NCBI GenBank assembly: GCA_023238725.1 | Contig: CM041538.1 | Location: forward strand, 4,036,380-4,100,379 | Direction: 5' to 3' | Source of the DNA: Scortum barcoo | Lineage: Eukaryota; Chordata; Actinopteri; Centrarchiformes; Terapontidae | DNA length: 64,000 bases | Shown here: positions 11,701 to 25,965 of the stretch, piece by piece | How positions within the stretch are numbered: position 1 is the first letter of the stretch | Layout: each line of letters starts with the position of its first letter | The notes under the pieces: model-generated | The model's database searches: none | What the model was told of the DNA's origin: nothing | The model's input: only the letters and a program-made list of their open reading frames with translations | Translations under genes and position numbers: made by a program

Positions 11701-14700
11701 CAGAGGAACAGAGGGATTGTGTGTGCTGTGTGTATATGCTTTTGTCATTATGTACATGAAGACTGTCATCTGCTTAAACACAAAACGTTTTGATCAGCAG
11801 TGGTGCTGTTTTGATGAGATCCCCATTGTGTTTGTATTGTGCCCAAACCAAGTCACCATGGACAAAACCCTGAGGACTTGCAGGTCGCACGATGACCGGT
11901 GACACAAAAAGACTTTTTCCCTGAAGAAACAGCAAAAGATTGAATACACTTTTTTGAAAATCACAAAATTCATTGGACATTTGTGTTTGCCTTTTTTGCG
12001 TTATCAGAAGTTGATCTATTAGATCCAATAAAAATTCAAATGTTTTACGTGTCAGGGGCAAGGGAAGGAATTAAAAAACTGGAAGCCTGAGTCTTTTGTT
12101 GCAGTAAAAAACTTTGATCTTGGAATACAGTGTACAAAAAATTCAGGACCCCACCGAGGATGCACATGTCCATGAGTGACATTATACCCACTCCTGCTGA
12201 TGGTTTTGCGTTATTCCACTGAACGACAATTACCGACATAAACAAACCAAGAGACTAGCGATGCACCAGCAAAAGACAGAGAAGAGGAGAACATGGACGT
12301 CAACAATGCAGGTTTCAAAGCATTCAAAAACTCGGTTTTGAAAATGTTTAGATGAGAAACACCGAATCTAAACAGAGCAGTGTTTATTTATGAGAAATCT
12401 CCACAGGATACCTTTAAAACAACCTACATTTACATTTTCCTTACAAGTGATATCATGTGGTTGTGTGAATGACGACTGTCCCCTCTCGGTGGCAGAGGCG
12501 GACAGAGAGAGACGTTACTCATGACACCGCAGAAAAGTCTCAGCGTGGGGGTCAGGGAGGATTCACATATCTCATGACCTCTACAGTCGAGACTGCAACT
12601 CACGTCCCGCCTGCTGGAAAACAGTGACGTTTGGGTTCTTTTAATTATGATGCTGAGCTGTCTCCAACGTTAACCAGGCGGTTTAAGTGGCCTAAACTTA
12701 AACAGAACCTAACCATAGATGTGGCAGATCAGGGAAACACTCACAAGTCTTGTTTGGAAAAGTCACATAGATTAATTTGGAAGATGCTGACAAATGACCC
12801 CTTCTGTGTTTTAGATATAAGGACCTGTTGTGCGCAGTAAAAGTATTTATTTATGTGAAGTCAGCAATGTATTGTAAAAAGAATACAGTTTGGACCCCAT
12901 GTTTCTCTTGAATAACTTAAAGTTGTATTTTATATGTCTTATACTGTTATATTAAAGTAAATAAACCAAGTGTAAATGTGCATTTCTGAGTATGTATATG
13001 TTTCAGAGCATTCTTGCAAACCAGAAGTTTTCAGAATAGTTGGGTTGCACGTGATTTGCATGCAATTTCAGATTCACTCCCAGCCACATGCTGCTCTGCT
13101 GTGGAATGCATGTGTGGACTGAAAAGGGGCCATCCCTGACATGATAATCAAAACGATATTTAACTGTGGAGAGGCAGGGAGCACACCAACCCCCAGATCC
13201 ATCAAGCCTGAGCCCCGGAAACCACTGTTACCCTTAGCATTAGACATGTTTATGTTCCAGCTGCACTATGTGGAGCAGCCACCCACTCACAATGTATTTG
13301 TATGGGTGCCTTTGTGTAAGTACGGGTGTTGGAGTGTGAGAGTGTGTGTGTGTCTAAGCGGAGTTGGCGAATCGCTGTTCTTCCTGAGTGCACGGTTTCA
13401 CATTCACATTTTTCTGCTGGCTGATTTAACAGAGGAACAGCTTAATTGGGGTTAATTGTTCCAATCCATCTGTGAAGCTGTGTGTGAGAGAGAAAGAGTT
13501 TGTGTGTGCGCGTGTGCAGTAACATGTCAAGCTCTGAAACCTAAATCCAAAGCCAATGCTCCCTCACTTTCATCTTATTCATACATTCATGAAAAAATAA
13601 ACACGCAGGCCTCGAGCAGTGCAGGCAGGGAAGGGCGGTGACGGACAGGGGAATGCTAGCGGAGAGCTGGTACGACGGAGGGACAGCCAGCTTTCTCACA
13701 GCTTCCTTCAGACTTACATGACATCCACCAGCCACTTTATAGGAAACCCTAAATGTGGCGTTTCACCTTAGTGATTCATCTCATGTGTGTGCTTATGGGA
13801 GTTAGTCACCTTTCTGCCCACTGATGAACTCATCTCTGCAGTCCTGCATCAGCTGGAGGATCCACTTGTGCTGAGCATAGATGCACAGCCATGCTGGGTC
13901 ACCTGGAGCATGCAGGTCAGACAGGTACCTATATGTGAACAAACACACAGGTGTGAAAAATTCACATTCAAAGGAGGACAAAAGGAAAACCCACACCTAT
14001 TCCATTGAGGTGCTCACTTGCAGGCACAGATTTTTATTTAATTCGTCCCCCATTTGTATATAACACTTGGACTCACTTTCCTGAGAGGTCAGAAAACGTA
14101 AAACTGGAGTAAAAAATTACAATTTAGAAAAACATCTGGATGCTTAAATTCCAATTAAGCGATATAGTCAACAAGAGAATATAAATATGCCCAGACACAC
14201 ATATATATTTATGTGCACAGTAGGAAAGGTCTATTACAAAGTGATATGAATCCTTTAAAGCCACAAACTGTAAAATTTTAAAGTGAGATCACCAAAAAAC
14301 ACAGGATTCTTCAAAACAATCAATGGGCCGTTGTTATTTCAGTTATGATTTTTTTATGATTTATTATTGGTATCAACATATATGTTAGATGATAAATAAC
14401 AAGAAATAACTAATTTTTCAATTGCAAAATACTCTCAGTACATGCCTTGGTCACAGACCATGTTATCTGTAAATGTCTATACTGGTATCAGGCCTTAAAT
14501 ACGGCCTTAAATACGTCTATCAGCTGGTCTCTAATTTAAAATGATCTCAAGCATGTTGTCTAACAGAAAAAAATCCACATAATGACTTTACTGTGTAAAT
14601 GTGATGCTATAGACAAACTCCAACCACAAAAAATAAAGTGTGAGGGAAAACAAAATTCGAGAAGAAAACATGTCATGTAAAAAAAAAAAAAAAACAGCAA

Positions 14701-15002
14701 AAGGCAAAAGGATGTATATTTAATATTTTTGCTGTCTGCATGAGAGCAGAAAGAGCAGAAATAAAAATGAACTTCACAAACACTTCACCCTCTTATCCAT
14801 CTCTCTACCCATAATCATCCTTTTCCCAGGGGTTGATTTCTTGGCTGTCACTCAGTGACCAGTGGGATGTCGGATGACTCACTCTGAGCTGTGGCCTGGC
14901 TCCCTCTACTGTCATCCTATGAACCCACTGCTCATTTGTTCCTCATTAGGTGGCATCTTTCAAAAATTTGAGCAGACTCTCTCTCTCTCTCTCTCTCTCT
15001 CA

Positions 15003-15043
<41 letters not shown>

Positions 15044-18000
15044 CGCCATCTACGACAAGAGTAAACAGGAGCTGAGTGGGCGTTCAGAGCTGTGCCTAAT
15101 GCAGCAGGATGAAAGATGTTGCCGTGTGGTTGAGAACTGGTCTCTGTGATCCTGACAGGTCGGTCTTAACAATAATAAATCGGGAGAGACCACAAGTATG
15201 AATGGACAGAATGACAGAGGGGGAAAAAAGAAGGAAAGAAAGGCAGGGAAGAGGGGAAAATAGAAACAGAAACAAGAGAACGGGACAACAGAAAGCTGAG
15301 AAGATTAGAGAACATTCAGAGAAAAGTGAGAGGCAGATAGAAGAGAGTGAGTGGAGGTTGAAGTTCTGCTAAATGATGACACAGAAAGGCTTCAAAGAAA
15401 CCAAATGAAGTGTAATGGAGGAGTGTAAGAGAAATGTCATGAGTTTATATTTAATGTACACAGACTGTTAGCAGTGTGTGAACATTGTGTGACACATGTA
15501 AAGAGTGAGAAACTTGGTATGTGCTAAAAAAAACTGCTGGCCTTTTAGATAATGAACCTGTTATGGAAAAACTAATTAAAGTAAGTATGAGATGTGTAAA
15601 GACCACAACAAGACATGTGAGAGGTATACAGACAATGGCATGAAATAGCATTTAAAAATGTAAAAAGACCTGATGTATCTCTTCTGGTCGTGTAGTGTTG
15701 ACGGGGTCTGCAGCAGTTTCTCCAATAATAGGCTCCTCAGAGCTCCAATCCTCGTCTCAACCTCAGCATACACTAGAGCGGGGAAAAAGGAATTTTATTC
15801 ACGATGAGAATACACAAAAAACATGGGGACTCACTGAAAAACGGTGACACTTGATTTAATTCATTTGTTGAGGTAAAAACCCCCGAAAAAAGAAAACTCT
15901 GTTTACCTTTCTTGAAAACAGGGACCTCTGTATTACCAAAGAGAGATTTGGCTTTCTCATAGTCATTGATCACCACGTCGTAATCACCCTGAGACAGAAA
16001 AGTCACTTTGGTTAATTTTTTAAAAACTTTTCAATCATGACACACACTGTGTATTTAAGCATCTCTAGCTCCACCCTCTGGTTGATAGCCATCCAATGTG
16101 TGGCTTAAAACAAACATACTGTACATACTGGAGCAGCACTGTGTTACAAAGAACTTTAAATCAGCGGTAACAATTAATAATTAAATGGTAGCTTCACCAG
16201 AAACTCTATAACTTGATTTTCTTGTAGGGATTCTCAGAGCAGCAGTTGAAAAAGGGTTAGGTGGTTGATGTCCACAAAACAAAGTCATTTGATACCAAAC
16301 TGCATCTATTAATTGTAATCAGCAGAGTCCCAAAAATCACAGCAGTTGTTAAGCAAAAACTGCTCAAATACACACAAAGACAGAAAACTGTATCTCCAGC
16401 CATTACTGAAGACTTTAACCAACAGCACTGTACTATGGTTTTAACAAAGACTGGACATCAAAAGCGTTGCAGAGCATGTACAGTATATCTGACTTAAAAC
16501 CTGTGTTACAAGCAACAGGTATAAAAATTCCTTGCAACTTGTGCTATAATGTTTACATTATCAGTACAGTTGTTAAGTATTTGTAGGCAGGTTATTTGTT
16601 TACTTTCCTCATGGTATCTATTGTCTTGGGTTATGATTATATGTCTAGATTGATGTGCTGCTTGCCCTGTTTTTAATGTCGCTAAAGTAAAGTGAAGTAA
16701 AGTGAACTGAGGTGAAGTTACACACACTGGTGGATTCATAATGGCATAGGAAGCTTACTCTTATGGGAGCCATTAGGTTGTATGATGCTGCTGCTGGGTG
16801 TTATAATGGCCGAGCCATATTAACCCACAGATTCTCAACATCATTCTTTGATTATGTCCGTCATGACAGCTAAAGGAACTCAAGATTAGTTTCTCGAACA
16901 CCAAGATGAAAACAATACTCTCACAGTAAACACTGAGTGCAGAGTGTAAAACACATTTTCACCTCTTCCAACACGCTCAGAGCTGAAGCCTTTCTCTTCT
17001 AGATGAATGTATCACACTACATGCAGCTCAGGGCTCAGAGACAGCATTGCAAATGTGCTTGTGTGAAGGGAAAGTGAAGCATTACACGTACATATGCTGG
17101 TGTTTCTACTGTTATTTTGTTCATATGTGTATGTCAATAGTACCTTTTGGATATTGCGCTCAATGTTGAGCGGCAGGTTGAATAGGAACTTGAAACGCTG
17201 TAGGACGTTGAGTGCATTGCGTGTGGAGTCAGCTTTGTCTTTCCGCCCCAAGACCTCCTGGAAGAGAGTATCTGCAGTATCACTTGCTCCTACGAGAAAG
17301 AAGGAGAGAGAGAGGGGGAGAGAGAGGGGGAGAGAGGCAGGAGAAAATGAGACGCTGGGATACTATAAAAATAAATGTTGATACCACATTTCCCTTTTAA
17401 TGCTGGTCTTTGGTTTTCTTCCTGCACTGTATGCTATCTGACACAGTAGAGACTGAGCTGCTGAGGAGAAAGTGACAACTATCTCTCAGGCAACAGGCAA
17501 CTTAGTGAAACCTTTGCACAACTAACTGGCTTCGTGGGTGGCCTCGGAAGTGCTGGCAAATTGAAGAAAAAAAAAAGTTCCTCTAAACAAAACAAAACTC
17601 CACCCCCAAAACAAAATCCCTTAAGGAAAAAACACTTGGGACCGAACAGAGAAATACTTCACATTTTTCACTTGTAAATCTGAGTTGTCATGAAATTAAA
17701 ATTCCCATTTTGTGATTGGCTGGTTGGTGCTGTGTGTTTGATGCATGAGTTTTTGGGGGTGAATGGTGGCCTGGGCCCACATGTCTGGGCCTGTGGGGAT
17801 GAAAGCTACGTCCGGCTGGGAGGTTTATTTACTCTAGACTCCGGGAAAAGGACCTGCTTATTGACCCTCTATTAGAGGAGTCACATTATCATGTATGAGA
17901 TGAGAGGGTGGGAACACAAGATCTAACATACGCTTTTTTTGGTCCATGGACGTGTATCAGTGTGTTTGATCATCAGTGGATGGTGAAGTGGGCAGCTCAG

Positions 18001-20081
18001 AGCATCAGACTGTCTCTCCTCATAATCGCTTTGACTCTTTTGATCTTTGAGTCTTATTTTAACATGTTGAAATCAACAAAATGGCATACTTTGAAACAAT
18101 AATTCAAAGCAATGTGCAGGGAGAGAAAAACAACCCCACTGCCTATAGCTCAAACTATGTCAAAGATACAGTATGTGTAGATCATTGAAGAAAGACAGGC
18201 ATTAAATAATACATTAAGCAGAGTTTAAAGAAATATATATTGTAGAATTTGAGTGTAGGCCCTTGCAATGTTTGAATAAATTATCTCAACTCAAGACACT
18301 TTTTAACTGTCAGCGAATAGAGAAATACAGGTTGAAAGATCAAGGCCAGTCTCTCAAGGTCATTATCTCATAATTTTGTCACATGTAAGAGCCTGGGAGT
18401 CCAATTGAAAATTAAACTCTGTCAATAAAATATTTATATCCTATTATATTCAATTTTATCTTGCAGTATTATAAAAAGTAAAGGGAAATGATAAAATGAT
18501 AAAAAGGCATACAGTAACTACAACTTGGCTTTTTTAATGAGTCTTCAGCTAACTGGAAAGCTATCCAAATGCACCCATGATATTTAGCATTGCATCTAAA
18601 TTCAAATCTGATTTCTTACACCAGATCTGAACACAGCACTTGTCAAAGTCATCTTCTATCAAAGTATGAAATAAAATATGAAATATGCTGAGAGAAGATG
18701 TTTTGGGGGAACTTTCTCTTGGGGTTGGACTGCATGAAAAGACACTTACTGTTGAGGATGTTTTCGAGTCTTTGGGTCATTGATCCCTCCACCCTCTCTG
18801 TGCCATCAGACTCCAGCCTCTGGTGGATCGCTGCAAGACAAAATTCAGAATTCATTTCTAATTGAAAGGACTGTGATGGACAAAATTCACTGGACGAAAT
18901 CACAGAAGTAATACATTTTGGCAGAAAGAAATGTGGAGGAAAAAAAAGGGGGAAACGGCCTTCTATACTGTAGATTAACCAATGTGCAATCTCCTGAGAC
19001 AGGAACATTTTCAATTTCAGGAACCGAAGGTAAAACAATAAACAGGCCCTACCCCAGTGGTAGATGGGAGATAACCTTGGCGATCTCCACCCACAGATGC
19101 TGCTATTGAACTCACCCCCCCCCCCCTTGTGCTTGTTCCCACGCAAAACAGCAGACCTGACCTTGTTCCACTGGTGACTGTACTGGATCAATTCACCTAA
19201 CCAAAGCCATTAACAGCACAGCTCTATGGTCTTGGGACATTTGGGGCCCTTTGACCTGGAGGTAATGTGAATCTAAGATGTTAGATAACAATTGGGAGAG
19301 CAGAGTTGGAGGTCTGGATGCCAAAAATGACCGTTGCTCAGGGGGGGCTGGGAAGAACTCTAGGATGGCTTGTATCCGTCACTTAGCATGAAGAGCTTTA
19401 CGCGGGAGAGGGAATTAGAAAAGAGGGAATGAGGAGAGAAAACAGAGTGAAAAAGAAGCAGAGCGAGTGGTGTGGCTACCCCAGTGAATAAATAAATGGT
19501 GTGCAGTAGTGGGCAGCTCGGTGCTGAGAGCGGCAGTGTGGGTTTATTGACAGAATGGAAGAGAGGTGGAGGAGGCTTAGGAGACTTTCTCATACATACT
19601 TGCGGAGCGATTCAAATATGCAACATGCAGACATCTCAAGAATGAAGCAAAGAGACAGAAATGTGGAAAGAAAAAAAAAAGAGAAAAAGGACAACGATCC
19701 TCTCATTTCCCTTCTCTCCACTTCCCAGCCTTCCTGCTTCTCCCACAGTTATTCCACTACAAATACTGGCTGTTAGCAGAGCTTGGAGACAGCAGAGGGA
19801 GCGGGAGGCAAAGTGAAGGGGGAGAGCTCTCTAAATAAATATGTGGGACCGTTCTGACAGACAGAAGCCTTAAGGCAGAGTCTGAGGTATTCCTAAAACA
19901 CACTGTTCAAACATGTCATTGCCTAATCACTATGGACATCGCTGGCCTTTTTGTGGACCTCTCGCTGCTCGATGACCAGGAGAAAATGCAGCCAGATGCA
20001 GCTTAAGACAAAGGCACGTAGACGTGGGAGTGTATATGGAAGGGCGCAGGATTGATAGGACTGGACACACAGGAAGACTAA

Positions 20082-20116
<35 letters not shown>

Positions 20117-23100
20117 GGTCTGCTTCACGTCTCCACACTCCCCCTCTCCCTGTTGCCAGCTGTGTGTCCTCTGCATCTGTCACACACTGAAGGGCTGGTG
20201 ACGTCACAGCTAACCTAAACATCAGGTCAGAGTCCGGATAACACACGCAGCCAGGACCTGAGGAAGAGCCGCAGCTCCCGCTTCACTTCCTGGAACCGTT
20301 GAGGGAAAAAAAAAAGAATAAGAATAAAAATACAGTGTCCCTGGATTCTAAAGCTGGAGATGTTTTGACTCCTGCCGGGGCTGGGGGCTCGGGGAATAGG
20401 CCCTGGGAATCTGGCATTTTTGGAACACGGTAGCCGTTCCGTTTCCTGCATCACTGGGAGACTTCCTTTTCACACAACAATGAAAAACCTCCAATTTCAA
20501 CATTTCAGTAGAAACAAGCCTGGACTCCCTGACAGGCTGTCAGTCAGTCAATCAGCTGGAGCAGCTCGGTCTCAGACGCATGGCTCAGTTTGTCGCTGAG
20601 GCTCCGTGACCAAACAGTCACCATGCCCAAAAGCTTCCATGTCTTTCACCAGTCTGTGGTAGTTCACATGGAGTGTTTATAGGACCACTTGTCCTGTTTA
20701 AATCAAACAAAAAATGTCTGCCAGTAGAGTAAGTGACTTGAAAAATGACTTCATGAGATTTCTCAAAACTGGTATAATAATCAGGTCACTTCAAAACACT
20801 ACTAGACCTCAAAACTATTAACAACTTGATATAATTCGTTACACTTCAGAAACTTTACATATAGGTGGTTTAAAGTACATTATTAGCCTAAATGTCATAA
20901 TGGCATAAAAACATACTTCCATCTTTCCAACCCCTGTAATAAGTCCAGCTGACAAAGGTATAAGGAGCTTACATCTAGAAGATCTAACCTGGGACTTTAT
21001 GTGAACCGTATCTCAATTCCCAATGGTGCAAACCACATATAAAATATGTGCAGGCCTGACTTTAATCCATTGGTAACACTTTTTTTATTTACTAAAAAGC
21101 TTTTGTAAGGTGGGATATGTGCATGGCATTTTGAGCTTTCAACTGTTTTTGTAATAAGGGATGCACTTATTACAATTCCGCTATCTCAGTTTGTGATATC
21201 TGCTGAAACAGATTCTCAATCCAGAAAAATCTGTACACCATTTTTTTATTTTTATCATTTTTCACATAACACAAAGCCAGGAACTAATGTGGTGCTAAAA
21301 CTTTAGCTCAGTGTCAGTCCCAAACTGATCTCTGCAGTTGGGATTAAAATACAAGCACTAACTATTCAAGATGGATAAATGCTTTTCCTAAAAGAATGGA
21401 TGATAATCTGGGTGCAGCTCATCCCTGATGCAAAGCAAATCTTTTAAGGTCTACCTTGATGTACGCATTTCTGATCTGCCCTTTGAAAGCTTTATGTTTA
21501 AAATCCTCACATAAAAGCTGGCTGGAGCTCCCAGTTTTGTGTCTCTATTTGCCAAAAGCCGACACTAGCTAACAGCCCTGTAATTAACAAGATTTGTGGT
21601 TTGCAGATGCAAAAGTCTAAACTGTGCGCTTCAACACAGAGTTCATAGTTCATTTAAAAGAGGCATGGGATTTTGTTTTGCTATTTCTGTTGGAGATGGT
21701 TAGCTGTACTGGAGAGCAATTAAGAGGCAATTAGTGGGGACAAGAAAAAGAGGGAGGAAGAGAAACCTCACGGATAGTCAGAGTCCCGCTGTTTGCTCTA
21801 AATATTTTCTATCCGCCTCATTTCTTCTCCCAAATTTGGCTTTTCTTCCATGTTTCCACCTTGCCGGCAGCAGTATGCTTGCACTAGAAAATAACTCCAG
21901 ACTTCTATTAAAGTCATCAATAAAAATCTCACATGCAAGCAGAACTGAAAATAAACAGAGGAGGAGACAAATATGTCTTGATGGTGATTGAGAGGGCTGG
22001 AAACGCTATACAGCCACTTCTAACACAGCAATTTCAGAACAAGGAGAACACACAAGCACCCTGTTAATTTTTTTTTCCACAGCTAATTTCTTTAAAATTT
22101 TCACAGTTACATCTCAGGTGAGGTTCATTTGGAATGACTCAGAACAACAGAGATGTGCCAAACGCTGCTGAGAGACAAAGAAGGGATTCACAGTCGCTCA
22201 GACAGCTGTGCTAACTAGGCCTGGCAGTGAGCTGTTGCAGAGCTGCCTTGAGCTGGCTGGCTGCGAGCAGCATGCCGGCTGGTATGTCGGTTTTGGCTGA
22301 CCATACCTAGTATACAGAATATCTCCACTTGAGCTATCCATTCTGGGCCACCACTTCATTTTTTTATGACTGAGAGCCAAATCTTGGCCGAGAAAGGATG
22401 TTGCAGTGCTGTAATGAGTCATGGTGAGAAGACAGGAGTCAGGAAGTTTAAAAGTGAACTTTCAAGTCAAGCTGCTGTGAGACGAAACGTTTGATGAAAC
22501 TTTTTTGTGTGGAAATGACATTTGCAGAGTGGGATTTGCGTGTTTTTCAAACTGTTGCTTAAAAATCCAGAAGACACAGAACAGATTTAACATTCCTCTG
22601 TTGGTCTAACTCTTAGATTCAATAAATTCTTTACTCTGTTGAGCACCATGTCGCTAATTTAATCTGCTTTTTTTTTGCTAGATAGTTAGCGTACAGCAGA
22701 GCTTTTTCACTGAAAACAGCTACCTGCTGCTGCACTTGCGGATCATACTTTTGGTTTGTCACTACAAGCAACACCTTTCACATTTAGTCATTTAAGCCAT
22801 TGTTAATGTAAAAATCTTTATTGGTGCAGCTTTAAGAGAGGTAAATCCTGTACCACTTTTACAGTGCAAGAGACTGAGTAAATGATGAGACTGGCAAATG
22901 TATAATGAGAAAACTCCCAAAATGTACAATTACCAGAGCTGTCTAGATTCTCCTTGATATGATAAAACAGAGTTAAAAAGACCATTTGATTGCTTGTCAT
23001 GTTTATTGGCTATTTTGTTAAATGATTTACTCTATCTTTATATAAATTCAGAACCACACTCCCAAATCATGTTTGGGAGGTTAACACATTTGGTTGTAGT

Positions 23101-25505
23101 CAAATACAGCATAAAGCATAAAGCATCATTATGCCCTTTCGGTTCACAGGTCACTTGAGTCCGTCCATGCTGTACCACTTCCTCCATCTGTAGAGACTGT
23201 ACATTTCCCATTGGGGCAGTGGGCACACAGTAGGCACGCTCAGTCTGAACGTGAGAATGACTGTGCATTGTTCCCACTGGTCTTATTGGGTCTCTTATCA
23301 GCACTATCAGTCCTAATACTCTGGCCTGCATTGTGTTGGGCTGCTCCGTTTATTTAGATTCAGCCACTAACAATGAAAACATTGCCTCTCTCCCAACCGG
23401 GGCACAAACACACGGAAAGCAATAATAATAATGATGGAGGCAGAAAAGTGTACGTATAAATAGTAAGGGGAAGTAACTGAGCGGCTATGGCGGGAGGAGA
23501 GAGTAAACAGACAAAAGTATGAATGATGAAGCAAACAATTGATTTGAGCTACCTGGCAGAGCGACAGCAGTCAGTCTCTGCTACCTTGAAATCTTTTTGG
23601 CATCTGTAAGTCACTGTGGCTGTCTGTGTGTCCGTTTCCAGCCTCCAGGGAGACTCAAGTGAGACTATGTGTGACAGGTGAGAGCTGATCTCATTTTGAT
23701 GAAGGTGAATTAGCCATGTTGTGGTTGGCTGATGTAACTGTATACAGAGTGGAGGGTTTTCACACAGCGTCCAAATGAGCCTCTTTAATCAACCGGCGCT
23801 AAACCGCATGTGGAGGTGGGGAAAAAAAAAAAACCCAAAAAAACGTAGACACGAACACTCGCACACTTTCCAAAAATCAAGAACTCTCTTCTGAGCAGAG
23901 ATGATGAGTGATGATTTGGAAGTTTATGTATTAATTGTAGGCCATTTGGTGCGGTTCCACGACACATAAAAAGTTTGTTAATACCTCTCACCTGCCAGAG
24001 CGTCCTGGGCTTCAAAGAACGTACTGAGGCCTCCTTTCACGTAGGCCAAACTCCCCTCATTCTTCTTCGTAGCCTGCTTCTTCAGATTATTGGCAGCAAT
24101 CTTCAACTGCTCAAAACTGAGAAAATGTAAACAAAATGATCATGGAATTATATTGGGAAACTTGTGATTACCTTCATTGATTTCATTGTTTGTCTAGTTA
24201 TTCAATTAATTGTTAAATCCATAAAATGAGTCTGAGATGATGATCATTTGCTCCAAAAGTCCATTTCATAAACAGAGAAAAGCAGCATATTTAAAGCAGC
24301 CAAAAGCAACAAATATTTGGCATTTTTCTTGAAACTAAATAAGGAATGATAAAAATGACTGCTGATATATTTTATGATTGGATTTTCTGAGCTATTAGTC
24401 AATTAATAATTTCAACACTACATTACATCAACAACACTGAGCTATTTTATTGTCATATGTCTCACTCAAGCATGTCTCTCAGAAACACAATCACACACAT
24501 TTTTGGCCGATGTGAGTACGTGTGTCTGTGTGTCAGTGTCCTGAGTGAGGTTTCCTCCACAGGAAGAAACAGTCACCCGGCGAGGTCCAAACACAAGCCC
24601 CTGGTCATGCTGGATCCTGGGGTCTGGGTTACTGAAAGGCTAAGCAGGGGGAGAGGAAGCCAGGAGAGTCCAAAATAACTCTCCTCTGCCCTGACATGAC
24701 AGTCAACTGGACTCAGGGCTTTTGGGTCAGCATGCTGCCTGGTCTACATACCCGACTGTTCTCTGATGGACGAAACGACCATGTGAAGATTCGGCAAAGA
24801 AACTATAACTTCAAAATGAATGTCATAAAACCTAAATTTTTCCTTTTCCCTCCATTGCCATCTCACAGTGTGTAGAATAGGACTGCAAATAAAAATACTC
24901 ATAATTTAATCAAGTAATTGATACATCATTTGATCTGTAATATGTCATTAAATTATGAAAAATCCCTAGAATCATTCCAAGGTGATGAATTGTTTTTGTT
25001 TGACTACCTGTCTAAAACCCAAATATAAACTGTTGTTGTGCGACAGAACAACAAAAGAAACATACGAATATTCACATTTGAGAGGCTGGAATCTGAGTAT
25101 TCTTTGCAATAGATTTACTGTCGACTGACTAATTGATAATCAATTACTTGCAGTGCTGTTACTGGGTGAAAGCTTCTGGAGGGTCTGTGGTACATTCAAA
25201 CTTTCACCGTTGTCTGAAAAGCTTGGGTCAAAGGGACAGATAAAGTTAAAAATGCCTCATCTTTCCCCCCTATATTTTTACTTTATTGGTGGGTGGCTGA
25301 GTAGCGGTAGCCAAAGACGAGTGATAATAAAGGACCTACCTGGAGCCTGAATGGTTTTCTATGAGGTACCAGGTGGCAGAGAAGTTCTCACTGGTGAAGT
25401 CTCCACTCATTCCTGGGAATGTCAGCTCCATATCTTTCTGTGGGATTTTGCCTCTAGGAGAAGACAGATGAACACAGATGAACAGAAAAGAAAGACAGGA
25501 CAAAT

Positions 25506-25593
<88 letters not shown>

Positions 25594-25899
25594 TATGTAA
25601 TGCATTTATTAATATATGAAAGATTATGAGACAAATTATGAGAGAAGAGGGCTCGGCAAAAGAAATTTAAAAACATTAGGATAAAATTTGAATGTAATCA
25701 GTTGTTCCAGCAGGGGGCACTGTGAAGCCAAAAAGTACCAGAGCTAGGAGAGCTTGGCGTGGGAAGTGCAGTGTGTGACGCCTGGGTGCCCCTGGAGGAC
25801 CCAGCACTCATTAGGGAAGCTTGATCTCTACTAATGACCCGTGGCCTACACAAACCAAACCCCCACCACCACCACCACCACCACCGCCCCCCACTCTGT

Positions 25900-25965
<66 letters not shown>

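Noticed and set aside
18649..19191. 180-codon minus-strand frame as a separate gene
   Set aside because: It is exon 7 of exoc2 read through into the two flanking introns.
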